Source: Allomesorhizobium camelthorni
GTDB taxonomy: Bacteria > Pseudomonadota > Alphaproteobacteria > Rhizobiales > Rhizobiaceae
Assembly (NCBI RefSeq): GCF_011045125.1
Contig: NZ_JAAKZF010000015.1
Location: 1-64,000, forward strand
Length of the DNA stretch: 64,000 nucleotides
Direction of reading: 5' to 3'
Part shown: piece after piece, positions 34,227 through 42,720 of the stretch
Position numbering within the stretch: the first letter of the stretch is position 1
Layout: every line of letters begins with the position of its first letter
Made by a program: the position numbers and the translations under genes
Notes under the pieces: model-generated
Seen by the model: only the letters and a program-made list of their open reading frames with translations
What the model was told of the DNA's origin: nothing
Database searches by the model: none

Positions 34227-35589
34227 GGCCTGCCTCCCGCTTCAGCGAAGACATCGATGCGAATTCCGGCGGCAGCGAATGCCCGGTCTGCTTGGCGGCC
34301 GCCTGGATCACCTCGACGAGCGCCGCGCCTTCCACCTTCTTGCGATGCGCCTTCATGTCGCCGTCGCGATAGGCGTTGATGAGCCGGAGCTGCATCGGGT
34401 CCATGCCGAGGAAGCGGGCGACCTGGTCCATCTGCGATTCCAGAGCGAAGTCGCCGATGGTCACGCCGAAGCCGCGCATGGCCGAGGACGGCGTGCGGTT
34501 GGTGTAGACGCAATAGGCGTCGACATGGACATTCGGGATCGTGTACGGCCCCGGCATGTGCGCGGCGGCCTTGGTGGTGCCGTAGGTCGAGTGGCGGCAA
34601 TAGGCGCCGGCGTCGACATAGAGCGTGACCTTGCGGGCGATGATGCGCCCATCCTTCATCACGCCGTCCTTGATGTAGATGCGCTCGGCGGCGCGGGGTG
34701 ACGACACCTGCATCTCCTCAGCGCGGCTGTAGGCATACTTCACCGGCCGGTTGGTGAGCATCGCTCCCAGCGCCGCGATGGGCTCGACCATGACGTCGAC
34801 CTTGCCGCCGAAGCCGCCGCCGACTGTGCCGCCGACCAACCGAAGCCTGTTGAACGGCACGCCGAGGATCAGCGCCATATTGTCGAGCGTGAAATAGAGC
34901 GCTTGCGTGTTCGAATAAACGGTGACGCGGCCATTGCCTTCAGGCTTGGCTATGCATCCGGTCGTTTCGGTCGGCGCATGCTCGATAGGCGAGGATTCGT
35001 AGCGATGCTCGATGATGTGGTCGGCCCCAGCGAACGCCTTGTCCACGTCGCCGAACCGGATGCGGCGGCAATTGTGGCCTTCATAGACGAAATAGTTCGT
35101 ACCCTGCTTCTTGAACGGCGTCGAAGTCATCGCCTCCTCGACGTCGAACACCGCCGGCAGATCCTCGTAGTCGACCACCACCCGCCGCGCGCCTTCGAGC
35201 GCCGCCTGCGGCGTCTCGGCGAGCACGACGCAGATCTGCTCGCCCATGAACAGCACACGGTCTTCGGGCAGCACCGGCTCGTCGTCCGGCTCGACGCCGA
35301 TCAGTTTCAGGATCGTGTACCAGTTGTTCGGCACGTCCTTATGGGTGAGCACGCGCACCACGCCGGGCACTTGCATCGCCGGCGCTACATCGAGATTGCC
35401 GATCAGCGCGTGGTGCCTGGTCGAGCGCACCATCTTCAGGTGCAGCATGCCGGGAAAGCCGACATCCTCGTAGAACTGCGTGCGACCGGTGACGTGGCCG
35501 CGCGCATCGGCGCGTTGAACGCTCGTGCCGACCACATCTAGATCGGCCTCGCGCTCGGCTGAAAAGAAACTCGCGTCGATCTTTTCCAT
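34213..35589 (-). CDS. molybdenum hydroxylase large subunit, N-terminal half (separate gene)
   Basis: A 458 aa protein with the first two domains of a xanthine-dehydrogenase-type molybdopterin subunit: an Ald_Xan_dh-like domain (RADARGHVTGRTQFYEDVGF, later EQICVVLAETPQAALEGA) and the first cofactor-binding domain with GGTVGGGFGGKVDVMVEP and SSAMRGFGVTIGDFALESQM. It ends where the fused proteins would go on with the GRGVA segment that the next gene supplies. The start lies 9 bases after the iron-sulfur subunit gene. Substrate unknown; the group hydroxylates purines, nicotinate, aldehydes and other N-heteroaromatics. Confidence 0.85.
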   Translation of the reverse strand: MEKIDASFFSAEREADLDVVGTSVQRADARGHVTGRTQFYEDVGFPGMLHLKMVRSTRHHALIGNLDVAPAMQVPGVVRVLTHKDVPNNWYTILKLIGVEPDDEPVLPEDRVLFMGEQICVVLAETPQAALEGARRVVVDYEDLPAVFDVEEAMTSTPFKKQGTNYFVYEGHNCRRIRFGDVDKAFAGADHIIEHRYESSPIEHAPTETTGCIAKPEGNGRVTVYSNTQALYFTLDNMALILGVPFNRLRLVGGTVGGGFGGKVDVMVEPIAALGAMLTNRPVKYAYSRAEEMQVSSPRAAERIYIKDGVMKDGRIIARKVTLYVDAGAYCRHSTYGTTKAAAHMPGPYTIPNVHVDAYCVYTNRTPSSAMRGFGVTIGDFALESQMDQVARFLGMDPMQLRLINAYRDGDMKAHRKKVEGAALVEVIQAAAKQTGHSLPPEFASMSSLKREAGHGQA

Positions 35590-35598
35590 GGTGCTTCC

Positions 35599-36093
35599 TC
35601 AGGCTGCCTGTGCGGAGCCGGCGGCGTTGACGCGCTGGGCTGCGTCGAGCACCGCATCGATGATGGCTTCGTAGCCGGTGCAGCGGCATATGTTTCCGGA
35701 GATGGCGCGGACGGCATCGTCCCGCGTCGGGTGGGGATTTTTCGCCAGCAGGCCGGCGGTGGCCATGATCATGCCGGAGGTGCAAAAGCCGCATTGGGTG
35801 GCGAAGCCTTCCAGGAAAGCCTCCTGGATCGGGTGCAATCCCTGCAGCGGGGTCAGCCCCTCGATCGTTTCGACCCGCGCCTCGTCGATGGTCTCGACCG
35901 GCACCATGCAGGACATCACCGTCCTGCCGTCGAGCAGCACGGTGCAGGCGCCGCAGGCGCCCTGGTCGCAGCCGCGGCGCGTGCCGGTCAGCCCCTGATT
36001 TTCGCGCAGCGCGTCAAGCAGCGTGGTTCCCGGCGCGACCAGCATCTGCCGCTCCGCGCCGTTGACGGTCAGCGATACGACTGCGTGCTTCAT
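35599..36093 (-). CDS. coxS: molybdenum hydroxylase 2Fe-2S subunit
   Basis: A 164 aa electron-transfer subunit. The plant-ferredoxin-like cluster is bound by GCDQGACGACTVLLDG plus MSCMV, and the C-terminal cluster by CGFCTSGM and NICRCTGYEAI, the usual two [2Fe-2S] sites. It carries electrons from the molybdenum centre to the FAD subunit. It lies between the FAD and large subunit genes, 34 bases after the former. Confidence 0.92.
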   Translation of the reverse strand: MKHAVVSLTVNGAERQMLVAPGTTLLDALRENQGLTGTRRGCDQGACGACTVLLDGRTVMSCMVPVETIDEARVETIEGLTPLQGLHPIQEAFLEGFATQCGFCTSGMIMATAGLLAKNPHPTRDDAVRAISGNICRCTGYEAIIDAVLDAAQRVNAAGSAQAA

Positions 36094-36127
36094 GGCTCCC
36101 TCCCGGTGGCTCTGTTTTCGGTTGCAG

Positions 36128-36937
36128 CTATTCGCCGATCAGCGCGCGCCTGATGTGAACCGGCGTCACGCGCCTACGGTACCAGGCGCTGGCATAGGCG
36201 TCGTCGAAGGGCTCGATGTCGTCTCCGGCCGCCTCGGCTGCGGTCATGATGCCCGCCCGGTCGAAGGTCTGCCCGAGCAACTTTTCCTCTACCGACTTGG
36301 CCCGGAGCGGATGCTTGGCGACGCCGCCGAGCGCGATGCGGCATTCGGCAACCTTGCCGTCTTCGAGCCCGATCACGGCGGCGACGGTCACGATGGCTGC
36401 TGAATTGAAAGCGCGGCGCGTAGCTTTGACGAATTTGAAGGTTCCCGGCGCAGGCAGCGTGAAGGAAATCTTGGTGACGATTTCGCCTTTCGCGACGCCA
36501 CTCCGGACAAGGCTTTCGACAGGCTCGAAGCGCGCCGCGCCGCCGTCCGCGACGGCGGCGGTGGCGCCGAGCGCAATGAGGCAGACGGCAAGATCGCCAT
36601 AAGGTTGCTCGACGAAAAGGTTGCCGCCGACGGTCGCCATGTTGCGGATGGTGGGGGATGCGATCGTATCGATCGCCGGCCCCAGGAAGGCGAGCTCCGG
36701 CCTTTCCTGCAATTCGCTAAGTGAGGTGGCCGCGCCGATGGAGGCCTTGCCGTCGCTGATAAAGATTCCGGAGAGACCGGCCTTGCGGAGACTTACCAGC
36801 GTGTCGAAGCTGTCCGTGCCGTAGTTCAGAACCGGCATCACTACCGTGCCGCCGGCCATCAGCACCGCGCCGGGATGCCTGGCCAGCGCTTCTTGAGCGA
36901 GTGCGAGCGAGCCCGGCACGATTACCGCCTGCAACAT
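36128..36937 (-). CDS. coxM: molybdenum hydroxylase FAD-binding subunit
   Basis: A 269 aa flavoprotein subunit. FAD contacts are VLMAGGTVVMPVLNYG near the N-terminus and ATVGGNLFVEQPYGDLAVCL in the middle; the C-terminal CO-dehydrogenase flavoprotein domain follows (VTVAAVIGLEDGKVAECRIAL). It is the first gene of the minus-strand operon and starts at 36937, facing a GntR-type regulator gene across about 156 bases. Confidence 0.9.
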   Translation of the reverse strand: MLQAVIVPGSLALAQEALARHPGAVLMAGGTVVMPVLNYGTDSFDTLVSLRKAGLSGIFISDGKASIGAATSLSELQERPELAFLGPAIDTIASPTIRNMATVGGNLFVEQPYGDLAVCLIALGATAAVADGGAARFEPVESLVRSGVAKGEIVTKISFTLPAPGTFKFVKATRRAFNSAAIVTVAAVIGLEDGKVAECRIALGGVAKHPLRAKSVEEKLLGQTFDRAGIMTAAEAAGDDIEPFDDAYASAWYRRRVTPVHIRRALIGE

Positions 36938-36985
36938 TATTGTCCTCCCAGACGACGATGGGCTTTTCCGCCTCTTGATTATCCA

Positions 36986-36995
36986 TTATCGATAA
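36986..36995. promoter_or_regulatory. candidate operator of the GntR/FCD regulator
   Basis: Perfect palindrome TTATCGATAA between the divergent hydroxylase operon and its regulator gene, in AT-rich promoter DNA. GntR/FCD regulators bind short palindromes of this size, so it could be the operator for both promoters. No second copy is seen nearby. Confidence 0.4.
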
Positions 36996-37093
36996 ACGAG
37001 AATTACTTTGTCAACCGCAATGGCGGGAAATATGATGCTGCATTGCGGCAGGCGGCGAAGCGGCCTTTAAGGCGGAACGGGCGGACGGCGGGC

Positions 37094-37795
37094 ATGAACC
37101 AACTGCGCAAGATCGGATCAGACGTCGTGGCCGAGCCCGACCGGCATGAGGCGGCGTTCGTCAACGTTCCGCTGCGCCAACGGCTCAAGGAGGCGTTGCT
37201 GCGCCGCATCCTGGGCGGCCATTACGATCCCGGCGAGCGCCTGGTGGAGTTGCGCATCGCGCAGGAATTCGGGACCAGCCAGGGGCCGGTGCGCGAAGCG
37301 CTGCGCGAACTTGAGGCGACCGGCCTCGTCACCAACCTGCCGCGGCGCGGGACATATGTCGCCGAGGTGATGGGCGACGGACTGCGCGAGATCTATGCAG
37401 TGCGCGGCGCGCTTGAAGAGCAGGCGACCAGGACCGCGACGGCGAAGCGGAGCTGCGACCTGGCGCTGTTGCAGCGCGAAGTCGACATGATGCATGCGGC
37501 CGCGCTCGCGGGCGATACGCATGGCGTGGTCGAGCATTCGGTGAAGTTCCACCGCGCCATCATGCAGGCGGCGGGCAACCGGCTGCTGCTCAACATCTGG
37601 CAGTCGCTGCAGATCGAGACCCGCACCACCATCACCATGCTAGTCGAAGGGCTCGACCTGGTGGAGATCGCCGACAGCCATCAGCCGATCGTCGATGCGA
37701 TCGCCAGCGGCGACGCCGAGCGGGCGGCGTGCGTGGCGCGTGAGCATCAGGAATATTTCGAGCGGCTGCCGGTGCCGACCCGCTCCGGATCCTGA
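37094..37795 (+). CDS. GntR-family transcriptional regulator (FCD type)
   Basis: A 233 aa regulator with an N-terminal winged helix-turn-helix (AQEFGTSQGPVREALRELEATGLVTNLPRRGTYVA region) and a C-terminal FCD ligand domain (VRGALEEQATRTA, VKFHRAIMQAAGN, SHQPIVDAIASGDAERA). FCD regulators usually bind a carboxylic acid or related metabolite. The divergent position points to control of the molybdenum-hydroxylase operon. The ATG at 37094 gives a normal length; the frame extends upstream but into the promoter. Confidence 0.87.
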   Translation: MNQLRKIGSDVVAEPDRHEAAFVNVPLRQRLKEALLRRILGGHYDPGERLVELRIAQEFGTSQGPVREALRELEATGLVTNLPRRGTYVAEVMGDGLREIYAVRGALEEQATRTATAKRSCDLALLQREVDMMHAAALAGDTHGVVEHSVKFHRAIMQAAGNRLLLNIWQSLQIETRTTITMLVEGLDLVEIADSHQPIVDAIASGDAERAACVAREHQEYFERLPVPTRSGS

Positions 37796-37805
37796 GCCGT
37801 TCGGC

Positions 37806-38921
37806 TCAGTCTGCCGGGCGGAAATGCTTCGACAGCTTCAGGCCCTGCGCCTGATAGTTCGAGCCGAGGTCGGTCCCGTAGAGCGCCTTCGGCCGCGACA
37901 GCATGTGTTCATAGACGAGGCGGCCGACGATCTGGCCATGCTCCAGGATGAACGGCACTTCGTGGCTGCGCACCTCCAGCACCGCGCGGCTGCCGGTGCC
38001 GCCGGCTGCGGAATGGCCGAAGCCGGGGTCGAAGAAGCCGGCATAGTGGACGCGGAATTCGCCGACCAGCGGATCGAACGGCGTCATCTCGGCGGCGTAG
38101 AGCGGCGGCACGTGCACCGCCTCGCGAGACACAAGGATGTAGAACTCGTCGGGGTCAAGGATGAGTTCGCCCGCGCCGCCGCGATTGTAGAGCGGCTCCC
38201 AGAAATCATAGACGCCGTGGGCGGCGCGCTTGTCCACATCGACCAAGCCGGTGTGGTGCTTGCCGCGGTAGCCGATCAGGCGGCCGGCATCGCCGCTGAG
38301 GTCGATCGAGAGCGCTATGCCGCCGCCCGAAATGTTCGGCATTTCCGATGCGACCAGCGTTTCGCTCGCATGCAGCCGGTGAAGCTCGGCTTCCGAGAGC
38401 AGGGCATTGCCGATGCGGAAGCGGATCTGCGAAAGCCGCGAGCCGGTGCGCGCGATGATCGGGAAGGTGCGCGGGCTGACCTCCAGATAGAGCGGCCCGG
38501 AATAGCCGGCCTGGATCTTGTCGAATTCCTGGCCGCGGTCGGTCATGACGCGGGTGAAGATATCGAGCCGGCCGGTCGAGCTTTTCGGATTTGCCGAGGC
38601 CGAGACGCTGGCCGGCAGGTTCAGGCTTTCCAAAAGCGGCACGATGTAGACGCAGCCGGTTTCGAGCACCGCGCCATTGGTCAGGTCGATCTCGTGCAGC
38701 TTCAGACGGTCGAGCTTTTCCGAAACGCGGTGGTTTGGCCCCGGCAAAAAGCTGGCGCGCACCCGCCAGGCTCTTTCGCCGAGCCGCAGGTCGAGGCTCG
38801 CCGGCTGGATCTGGTCCGCGTCGAGTTCCCTGGCGGACGCCAGCGCGCCGGACTGAAACAGCCCCGCAATGTCCTGATCCGGAAGAATGCCCGTCTGCCG
38901 CAAGCGCCTACGCTCCTTCAA
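37806..38921 (-). CDS. dcd: dCTP deaminase, double-length form
   Basis: A 371 aa enzyme that deaminates dCTP to dUTP in pyrimidine nucleotide synthesis. Ordinary Dcd proteins are about 190 aa; this one has the alphaproteobacterial double form with two related halves. The first contains QIQPASLDLRLGERAWRV and SASANPKSSTGRLDIFTRV with GYSGPLYLEV; the second has LVGEFRVHYAGFFDPGFGHS. The gene converges on the GntR regulator gene, 10 bases away, and is divergent from metZ. Confidence 0.9.
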   Translation of the reverse strand: MKERRRLRQTGILPDQDIAGLFQSGALASARELDADQIQPASLDLRLGERAWRVRASFLPGPNHRVSEKLDRLKLHEIDLTNGAVLETGCVYIVPLLESLNLPASVSASANPKSSTGRLDIFTRVMTDRGQEFDKIQAGYSGPLYLEVSPRTFPIIARTGSRLSQIRFRIGNALLSEAELHRLHASETLVASEMPNISGGGIALSIDLSGDAGRLIGYRGKHHTGLVDVDKRAAHGVYDFWEPLYNRGGAGELILDPDEFYILVSREAVHVPPLYAAEMTPFDPLVGEFRVHYAGFFDPGFGHSAAGGTGSRAVLEVRSHEVPFILEHGQIVGRLVYEHMLSRPKALYGTDLGSNYQAQGLKLSKHFRPAD

Positions 38922-38989
38922 AAATATCCGGCGAGGTTTAATGAAGCCGGCAATTGACGCAAGCCGGCCGTCGGTCTAATGGACATTTA

Positions 38990-39046
38990 TCCCGTGGTGA
39001 TTTGGCCGGTCGGCTTGCAGCCACGTTAAATAAATCGCTAAAGGGC
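38990..39046 (+). promoter_or_regulatory. SAM-II riboswitch
   Basis: Match to the SAM-II (metA motif) aptamer. P1 is CGTGG (38993-38997) with CCACG (39021-39025), the conserved GTGATTTGGCCGG and GCTTGCAGCCACGTTAAA lie between and after, and the conserved end ATCGCTAAAG closes the pseudoknot. SAM binding sequesters the ribosome binding region, lowering expression when SAM is abundant. The metZ start is 60 bases downstream. The identification rests on memory of the motif in rhizobia, but the conserved bases fit well. Confidence 0.9.
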
Positions 39047-39105
39047 CGTTGATGGACCGGTTGCGATTTTCGCCGCCGGTTTTTTTGTTTTTTGGGGACA
39101 GCGCA

Positions 39106-40299
39106 ATGACCATCGAAAAGAAGCGCAACTGGAAGCCCGCAACCCAGCTCGTTCATTCGGGAACGATGCGTTCCGGCTTCGGCGAGACCTCCGAGGCGAT
39201 CTATCTGACGCAGGGCTATGTCTATGACACGGCCGAGGCCGCGGAGGCCCGCTTCAAGGGCGAGGAGCCGGGCTTCATCTATTCGCGCTACGCCAACCCG
39301 ACCGTCGACATGTTCGAAAAGCGCATGTGCGCGCTGGAAGGCGCCGAGGATGCGCGCGCCACCGCGTCCGGCATGGCGGCGGTTTCGGCCGCACTCCTGT
39401 GTGGCGTCAAGGCCGGCGACCATATCGTGGCCGCCCGCGCCCTTTTCGGTTCTTGCCGCTGGGTCGTCGAGACGCTGATGCCGAAATACGGCGTCGAGGC
39501 GACGCTGGTCGATGGCACGAAGATCGAAAATTGGGAGCGGGCAGTGCGCCCCAACACCAAGCTTTTCTTCCTCGAAAGCCCGACCAACCCGACGCTCGAA
39601 GTCATCGACATAGAGGCGGTGGCGCGGCTGGCGAATTCGATCGGCGGCCGGCTGGTGGTCGACAATGTGTTCGCCACGCCGCTGCAGCAGAAGCCGCTCA
39701 CGCTCGGGGCGCATGTCGTCGTCTATTCCGCAACCAAGCATATTGACGGCCAGGGGCGGTGCCTCGGCGGGGTCATCCTGTCGGACAAGAAATGGATCGA
39801 TGAGAATCTGCACGATTATTTCCGCCACACCGGCCCGAGCCTGTCTCCGTTCAACGCCTGGACGCTGCTGAAGGGGCTGGAGACGCTGCCGGTGCGCGTG
39901 CGCCAGCAGACCGAGAATGCGACCAAGATTGCCGACTTCCTGGCCGAGCGGCCGGAGGTGGCGCGGGTCATCTATCCGGGGCGCAGCGATCATCCGCAGG
40001 CCGATATCGTCAGGAAGCAGATGCTCGGCGGCTCGACGCTGATCTGTCTCGATCTGAAGGGCGGAAAAAAATCCGCCTTCGCCTTCCAGAACGCGCTGGA
40101 CGTGGTGCTGATCTCCAACAATCTCGGCGATTCCAAGAGCCTGATCACGCATCCGGCGACCACCACGCACAAGAACCTCTCCGACGAGGCGCGCGCCGAA
40201 CTCGGCATCGGGCCAGGAACGCTGCGCCTGTCGGTCGGACTGGAGGATGCCGGCGATCTGCTGGAGGACATCGAGCAGGCGCTGAAGATCGCTGGGTGA
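39106..40299 (+). CDS. metZ: O-succinylhomoserine sulfhydrylase
   Basis: A 397 aa PLP enzyme that makes homocysteine from O-succinylhomoserine and sulfide in methionine synthesis. Seen are the start RNWKPATQLVHSGTMRSGFG, FIYSRYANPTVDMFEKRM, the substrate-site DNVFATPLQQKPL and the PLP lysine in VVYSATKHIDGQG, all typical of MetZ rather than MetB/MetC. It is preceded by a SAM-II riboswitch, so it is regulated by SAM. ATG 39106 fits the riboswitch spacing; an in-frame ATG at 39049 would put translation inside the riboswitch. Confidence 0.93.
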   Translation: MTIEKKRNWKPATQLVHSGTMRSGFGETSEAIYLTQGYVYDTAEAAEARFKGEEPGFIYSRYANPTVDMFEKRMCALEGAEDARATASGMAAVSAALLCGVKAGDHIVAARALFGSCRWVVETLMPKYGVEATLVDGTKIENWERAVRPNTKLFFLESPTNPTLEVIDIEAVARLANSIGGRLVVDNVFATPLQQKPLTLGAHVVVYSATKHIDGQGRCLGGVILSDKKWIDENLHDYFRHTGPSLSPFNAWTLLKGLETLPVRVRQQTENATKIADFLAERPEVARVIYPGRSDHPQADIVRKQMLGGSTLICLDLKGGKKSAFAFQNALDVVLISNNLGDSKSLITHPATTTHKNLSDEARAELGIGPGTLRLSVGLEDAGDLLEDIEQALKIAG

Positions 40300-40931
40300 G
40301 GTCGCATTGACCGCCCTTGCATAGTGGCAGCGCGGGGTGTGCTGATTCTTCCTTCTCCCACAAGGGGAGAAGGGAGAGGCGCACACCTCACCATTGCCAC
40401 GCTGCGTTTCCGCCCTGGTCATTGAACGAGCCCTTCGACAGGCTCAGGAGTGGGAAGCGGGGCGCGAGGCCAACGCCTTCCTAATTTTTATACGTGGCGC
40501 GAACTCCGCGCCCCGCCGGTGATTTTTCAGCCCCCCGTTTCCCAGCCTGCGGACCTGCCGACATACGCCGGTGGTTTGCCGTGCCAGCGCGAGCGATATA
40601 CGGCGCCTCGTGCCCGTCTTAGCGGACAGTCGTGGAAACTCTGGACGACCTTCCGCTTCCGCGGCCACGTTAGCCGCTTCCCCGGAACACCGGTTCCTCC
40701 CCGCAAATCACCGTCATGACCGGCGTTCCCGCAGGAGAAACTGCCGGGGATTATGCGGGGAACGCAGGGGGTGATGGACAAATTTTTCGCATTTTTCTCG
40801 CCAGCCGTTGAAATGACAGGGTTATTTCCGTCGTGCCGGGTGGGTTTATTCACGCGGGAAGCGTGCCGCTTGCGCCGGCATGGCCGCCGTGGGACATCTC
40901 CGGCCCGGCCGGCAAGGCAGGAATCGAAAGC
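40300..40931. other. repeat-rich intergenic region
   Basis: About 630 bases without a supported gene. Bases 40334-40391 form a large imperfect hairpin (see repeat), and 40428-40445 carries GAGCCCTTCGACAGGCTC, a short palindrome common in rhizobia. Long frames on both strands look like shadow translation. Confidence 0.5.
40334..40391. repeat. REP-like palindrome downstream of metZ
   Basis: Core CCTTCTCCC-acaag-GGGAGAAGG at 40351-40373, extended by GGTGTGC and GCACACC on the flanks. It is about 35 bases after the metZ stop and may also act as a terminator-like structure or mRNA stabiliser. Confidence 0.6.
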
Positions 40932-42272
40932 ATGCGGCGGCAACAGCCAGAGGCGGTTTCCATGAGACCTTTCGCGGTTACGAACCGCGGGGTGCTGTCG
41001 ATCGCCATACCGATGACGCTCGCCTACCTGACCACGCCGATGCTCGGGCTGGTCGACACGGCGGTGGTCGGCCAGTTCGGCAACGCCGCACTTCTCGGCG
41101 GCCTCGCGGCGGGCGCGCTGGTGTTCGATGTGGTTTTCACCACCTTCAATTTCCTGCGTTCGGGAACGACCGGGCTGGTGGCGCAGGCCTTCGGTCGCGG
41201 CGACGAAATCGAGGAGCAGGCGGTGTTCTGGCGCGCTTTCGCCATCGCGCTGGTCGCGGGCCTGGTGCTGGCGGCATGCGCGCCGCTGTTTTCGATCGTC
41301 GGCATCTGGTTCATTGATGCGGAACCCGGCGTCAATGCCGCGCTGGACGAATATGTCCGTATAAGGCTTCTCGGAGCGCCGTTCGCGCTGATCAACTACG
41401 CGATCCTCGGCTATGTGCTCGGGCGGGGCGAGGGCGGTCTCGGCCTGGTCCTGCAACTCGTCCTCAACGGCATCAACATCGCGCTTTCCATCGCCTTGGG
41501 TCTCTGGCTTGGCTGGGGCGTCGCGGGCGTCGCTTGGGGCACGGTCGCCGGCGAGTTCGTCGCCATGCTGCTCGGACTTGCAATCGTGGTCGCCCGCTTC
41601 TCGAAATCGCCGCGCCTGCCGCGCGAGCGGCTTCTGCACGCCGAACCGTTCTGGGCCATGGTTTCGCTCAACCGCGACATCATGATCCGGTCATTCTCGC
41701 TGCTGGCGGCATTTGCCCTGTTCACGCGGCAGGGCGCACAATTCGGCACGCTGACGCTCGCCGCGAACGCCGTGTTGATGAACTTCTTCATGATTTCGGG
41801 CTTCTTCCTCGACGGATTCGCGACTGCCGCCGAGCAGCTGGCCGGCCGCGCTGTCGGTGCGCGCAACGCGCCTGCGTTCCGGCGGGCCGTGTGGCTGACG
41901 TCGATATGGGGTTTCGGCCTCGCCGGCGTTGCCTGCGCCGCATTCCTGCTCGGCGGGCGCGACCTGATCGCGCTGATCACCACGGCGGAGGACATTCGCG
42001 ACATAGCCTCGGCCTACCTGCCATGGGCGGCGTTCACCGCCGTAAGCGGAGTGCTGGCCTTCCAGATGGACGGCGTCTTCATCGGCGCAACCTGGTCGAC
42101 CGACATGCGCAACATGATGCTGCTTTCGCTCTGCGTGTTCGTGGCCGCGATGCTTGTTCTGACCGGGCCCTTCGGCAATCACGGCCTGTGGGCGGCGCTG
42201 CACATCTTCCTTATCGTAAGGGGACTGAGTTTGCTGGCGATCCTTCGGCTGCGGCTTCGGACCAGCTTTTAG
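40932..42272 (+). CDS. MATE-family efflux transporter (DinF-like)
   Basis: Integral membrane protein of 446 aa with about twelve hydrophobic segments. The MATE pattern is visible at the start (SIAIPMTLAYLTTPMLGLVDTAVVG) and again in the second half (FALFTRQGAQFGTLTLAANAVL). Members export drugs or metabolites by Na+ or H+ antiport; DinF-like proteins are a branch with unclear substrates. The start at 40932 is a choice: ATG 40962 is also possible, and the frame upstream to 40833 is not convincing. Confidence 0.82.
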   Translation: MRRQQPEAVSMRPFAVTNRGVLSIAIPMTLAYLTTPMLGLVDTAVVGQFGNAALLGGLAAGALVFDVVFTTFNFLRSGTTGLVAQAFGRGDEIEEQAVFWRAFAIALVAGLVLAACAPLFSIVGIWFIDAEPGVNAALDEYVRIRLLGAPFALINYAILGYVLGRGEGGLGLVLQLVLNGINIALSIALGLWLGWGVAGVAWGTVAGEFVAMLLGLAIVVARFSKSPRLPRERLLHAEPFWAMVSLNRDIMIRSFSLLAAFALFTRQGAQFGTLTLAANAVLMNFFMISGFFLDGFATAAEQLAGRAVGARNAPAFRRAVWLTSIWGFGLAGVACAAFLLGGRDLIALITTAEDIRDIASAYLPWAAFTAVSGVLAFQMDGVFIGATWSTDMRNMMLLSLCVFVAAMLVLTGPFGNHGLWAALHIFLIVRGLSLLAILRLRLRTSF

Positions 42273-42412
42273 GCAATCTGACTCGGGCTGCTCCGCCCCT
42301 CGTGGGTTTACCTCCACCGTTCAGGGGGAGGTGATCGCATATGGGCCATGTTTGTAGGCGAGGCAGGGCGGCCGCCTGTTCTGCACCGCCGTTGCCTTCC
42401 GACAAGGCGAGG

Positions 42413-42590
42413 CATGGATTCCCGACACTCTCCACTCGTGCTTCGCACTCGCTCACGAGGTCGGGAATGACGGATTTCACTTTCGTCTCCGCCAATCTCC
42501 AACGCTGGCGACTGGCGGAAGCGGTAAAAGAAGTCCGTCATTCCCGACCTCATGAGCGAGCGAAGCGGAGAGTGTCGGGAATCCATACCT
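42413..42590. repeat. large inverted repeat between the MATE gene and pyrD
   Basis: Left arm 42413-42471 (ATGGATTCCCGACACTCTCC... to GTCGGGAATGACGGA) and right arm 42535-42590 (CCGTCATTCCCGACCTCATG... to GTCGGGAATCCAT) are inverted copies. Between them a second palindrome is present (CCGCCAATCTCCAACGCTGG with its inverted part CGACTGGCGGA). Each arm is itself partly palindromic (GTCGGGAAT with ATTCCCGAC), so the unit resembles the paired palindromic repeats (BIME-like) of enterics. No gene is seen in 42273-42720. Confidence 0.7.
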
Positions 42591-42720
42591 CAACTTAGGG
42601 GGCGTCAGAATCCTCTCAGGTATGAACACCCGGCGAAACGTTCCTCGCACCTGATGCGCAGCCACATGCGATTGCCCTGCTCTCAAGGGTAAGGGTGAGG
42701 GGCAGTTTCTGCGTAATGCC

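Noticed and set aside
34200-34240. Frameshift joining the two molybdopterin genes
   Set aside because: The second gene has its own ATG with GGGAGG at good spacing and the break is at a domain boundary known to be split elsewhere, so a natural split is more likely.
32121-34379. Plus-strand open frame of 752 codons
   Set aside because: It is antisense to the MoxR, EthD and molybdopterin genes and has no domain motif; long antisense frames are normal in high-GC DNA.
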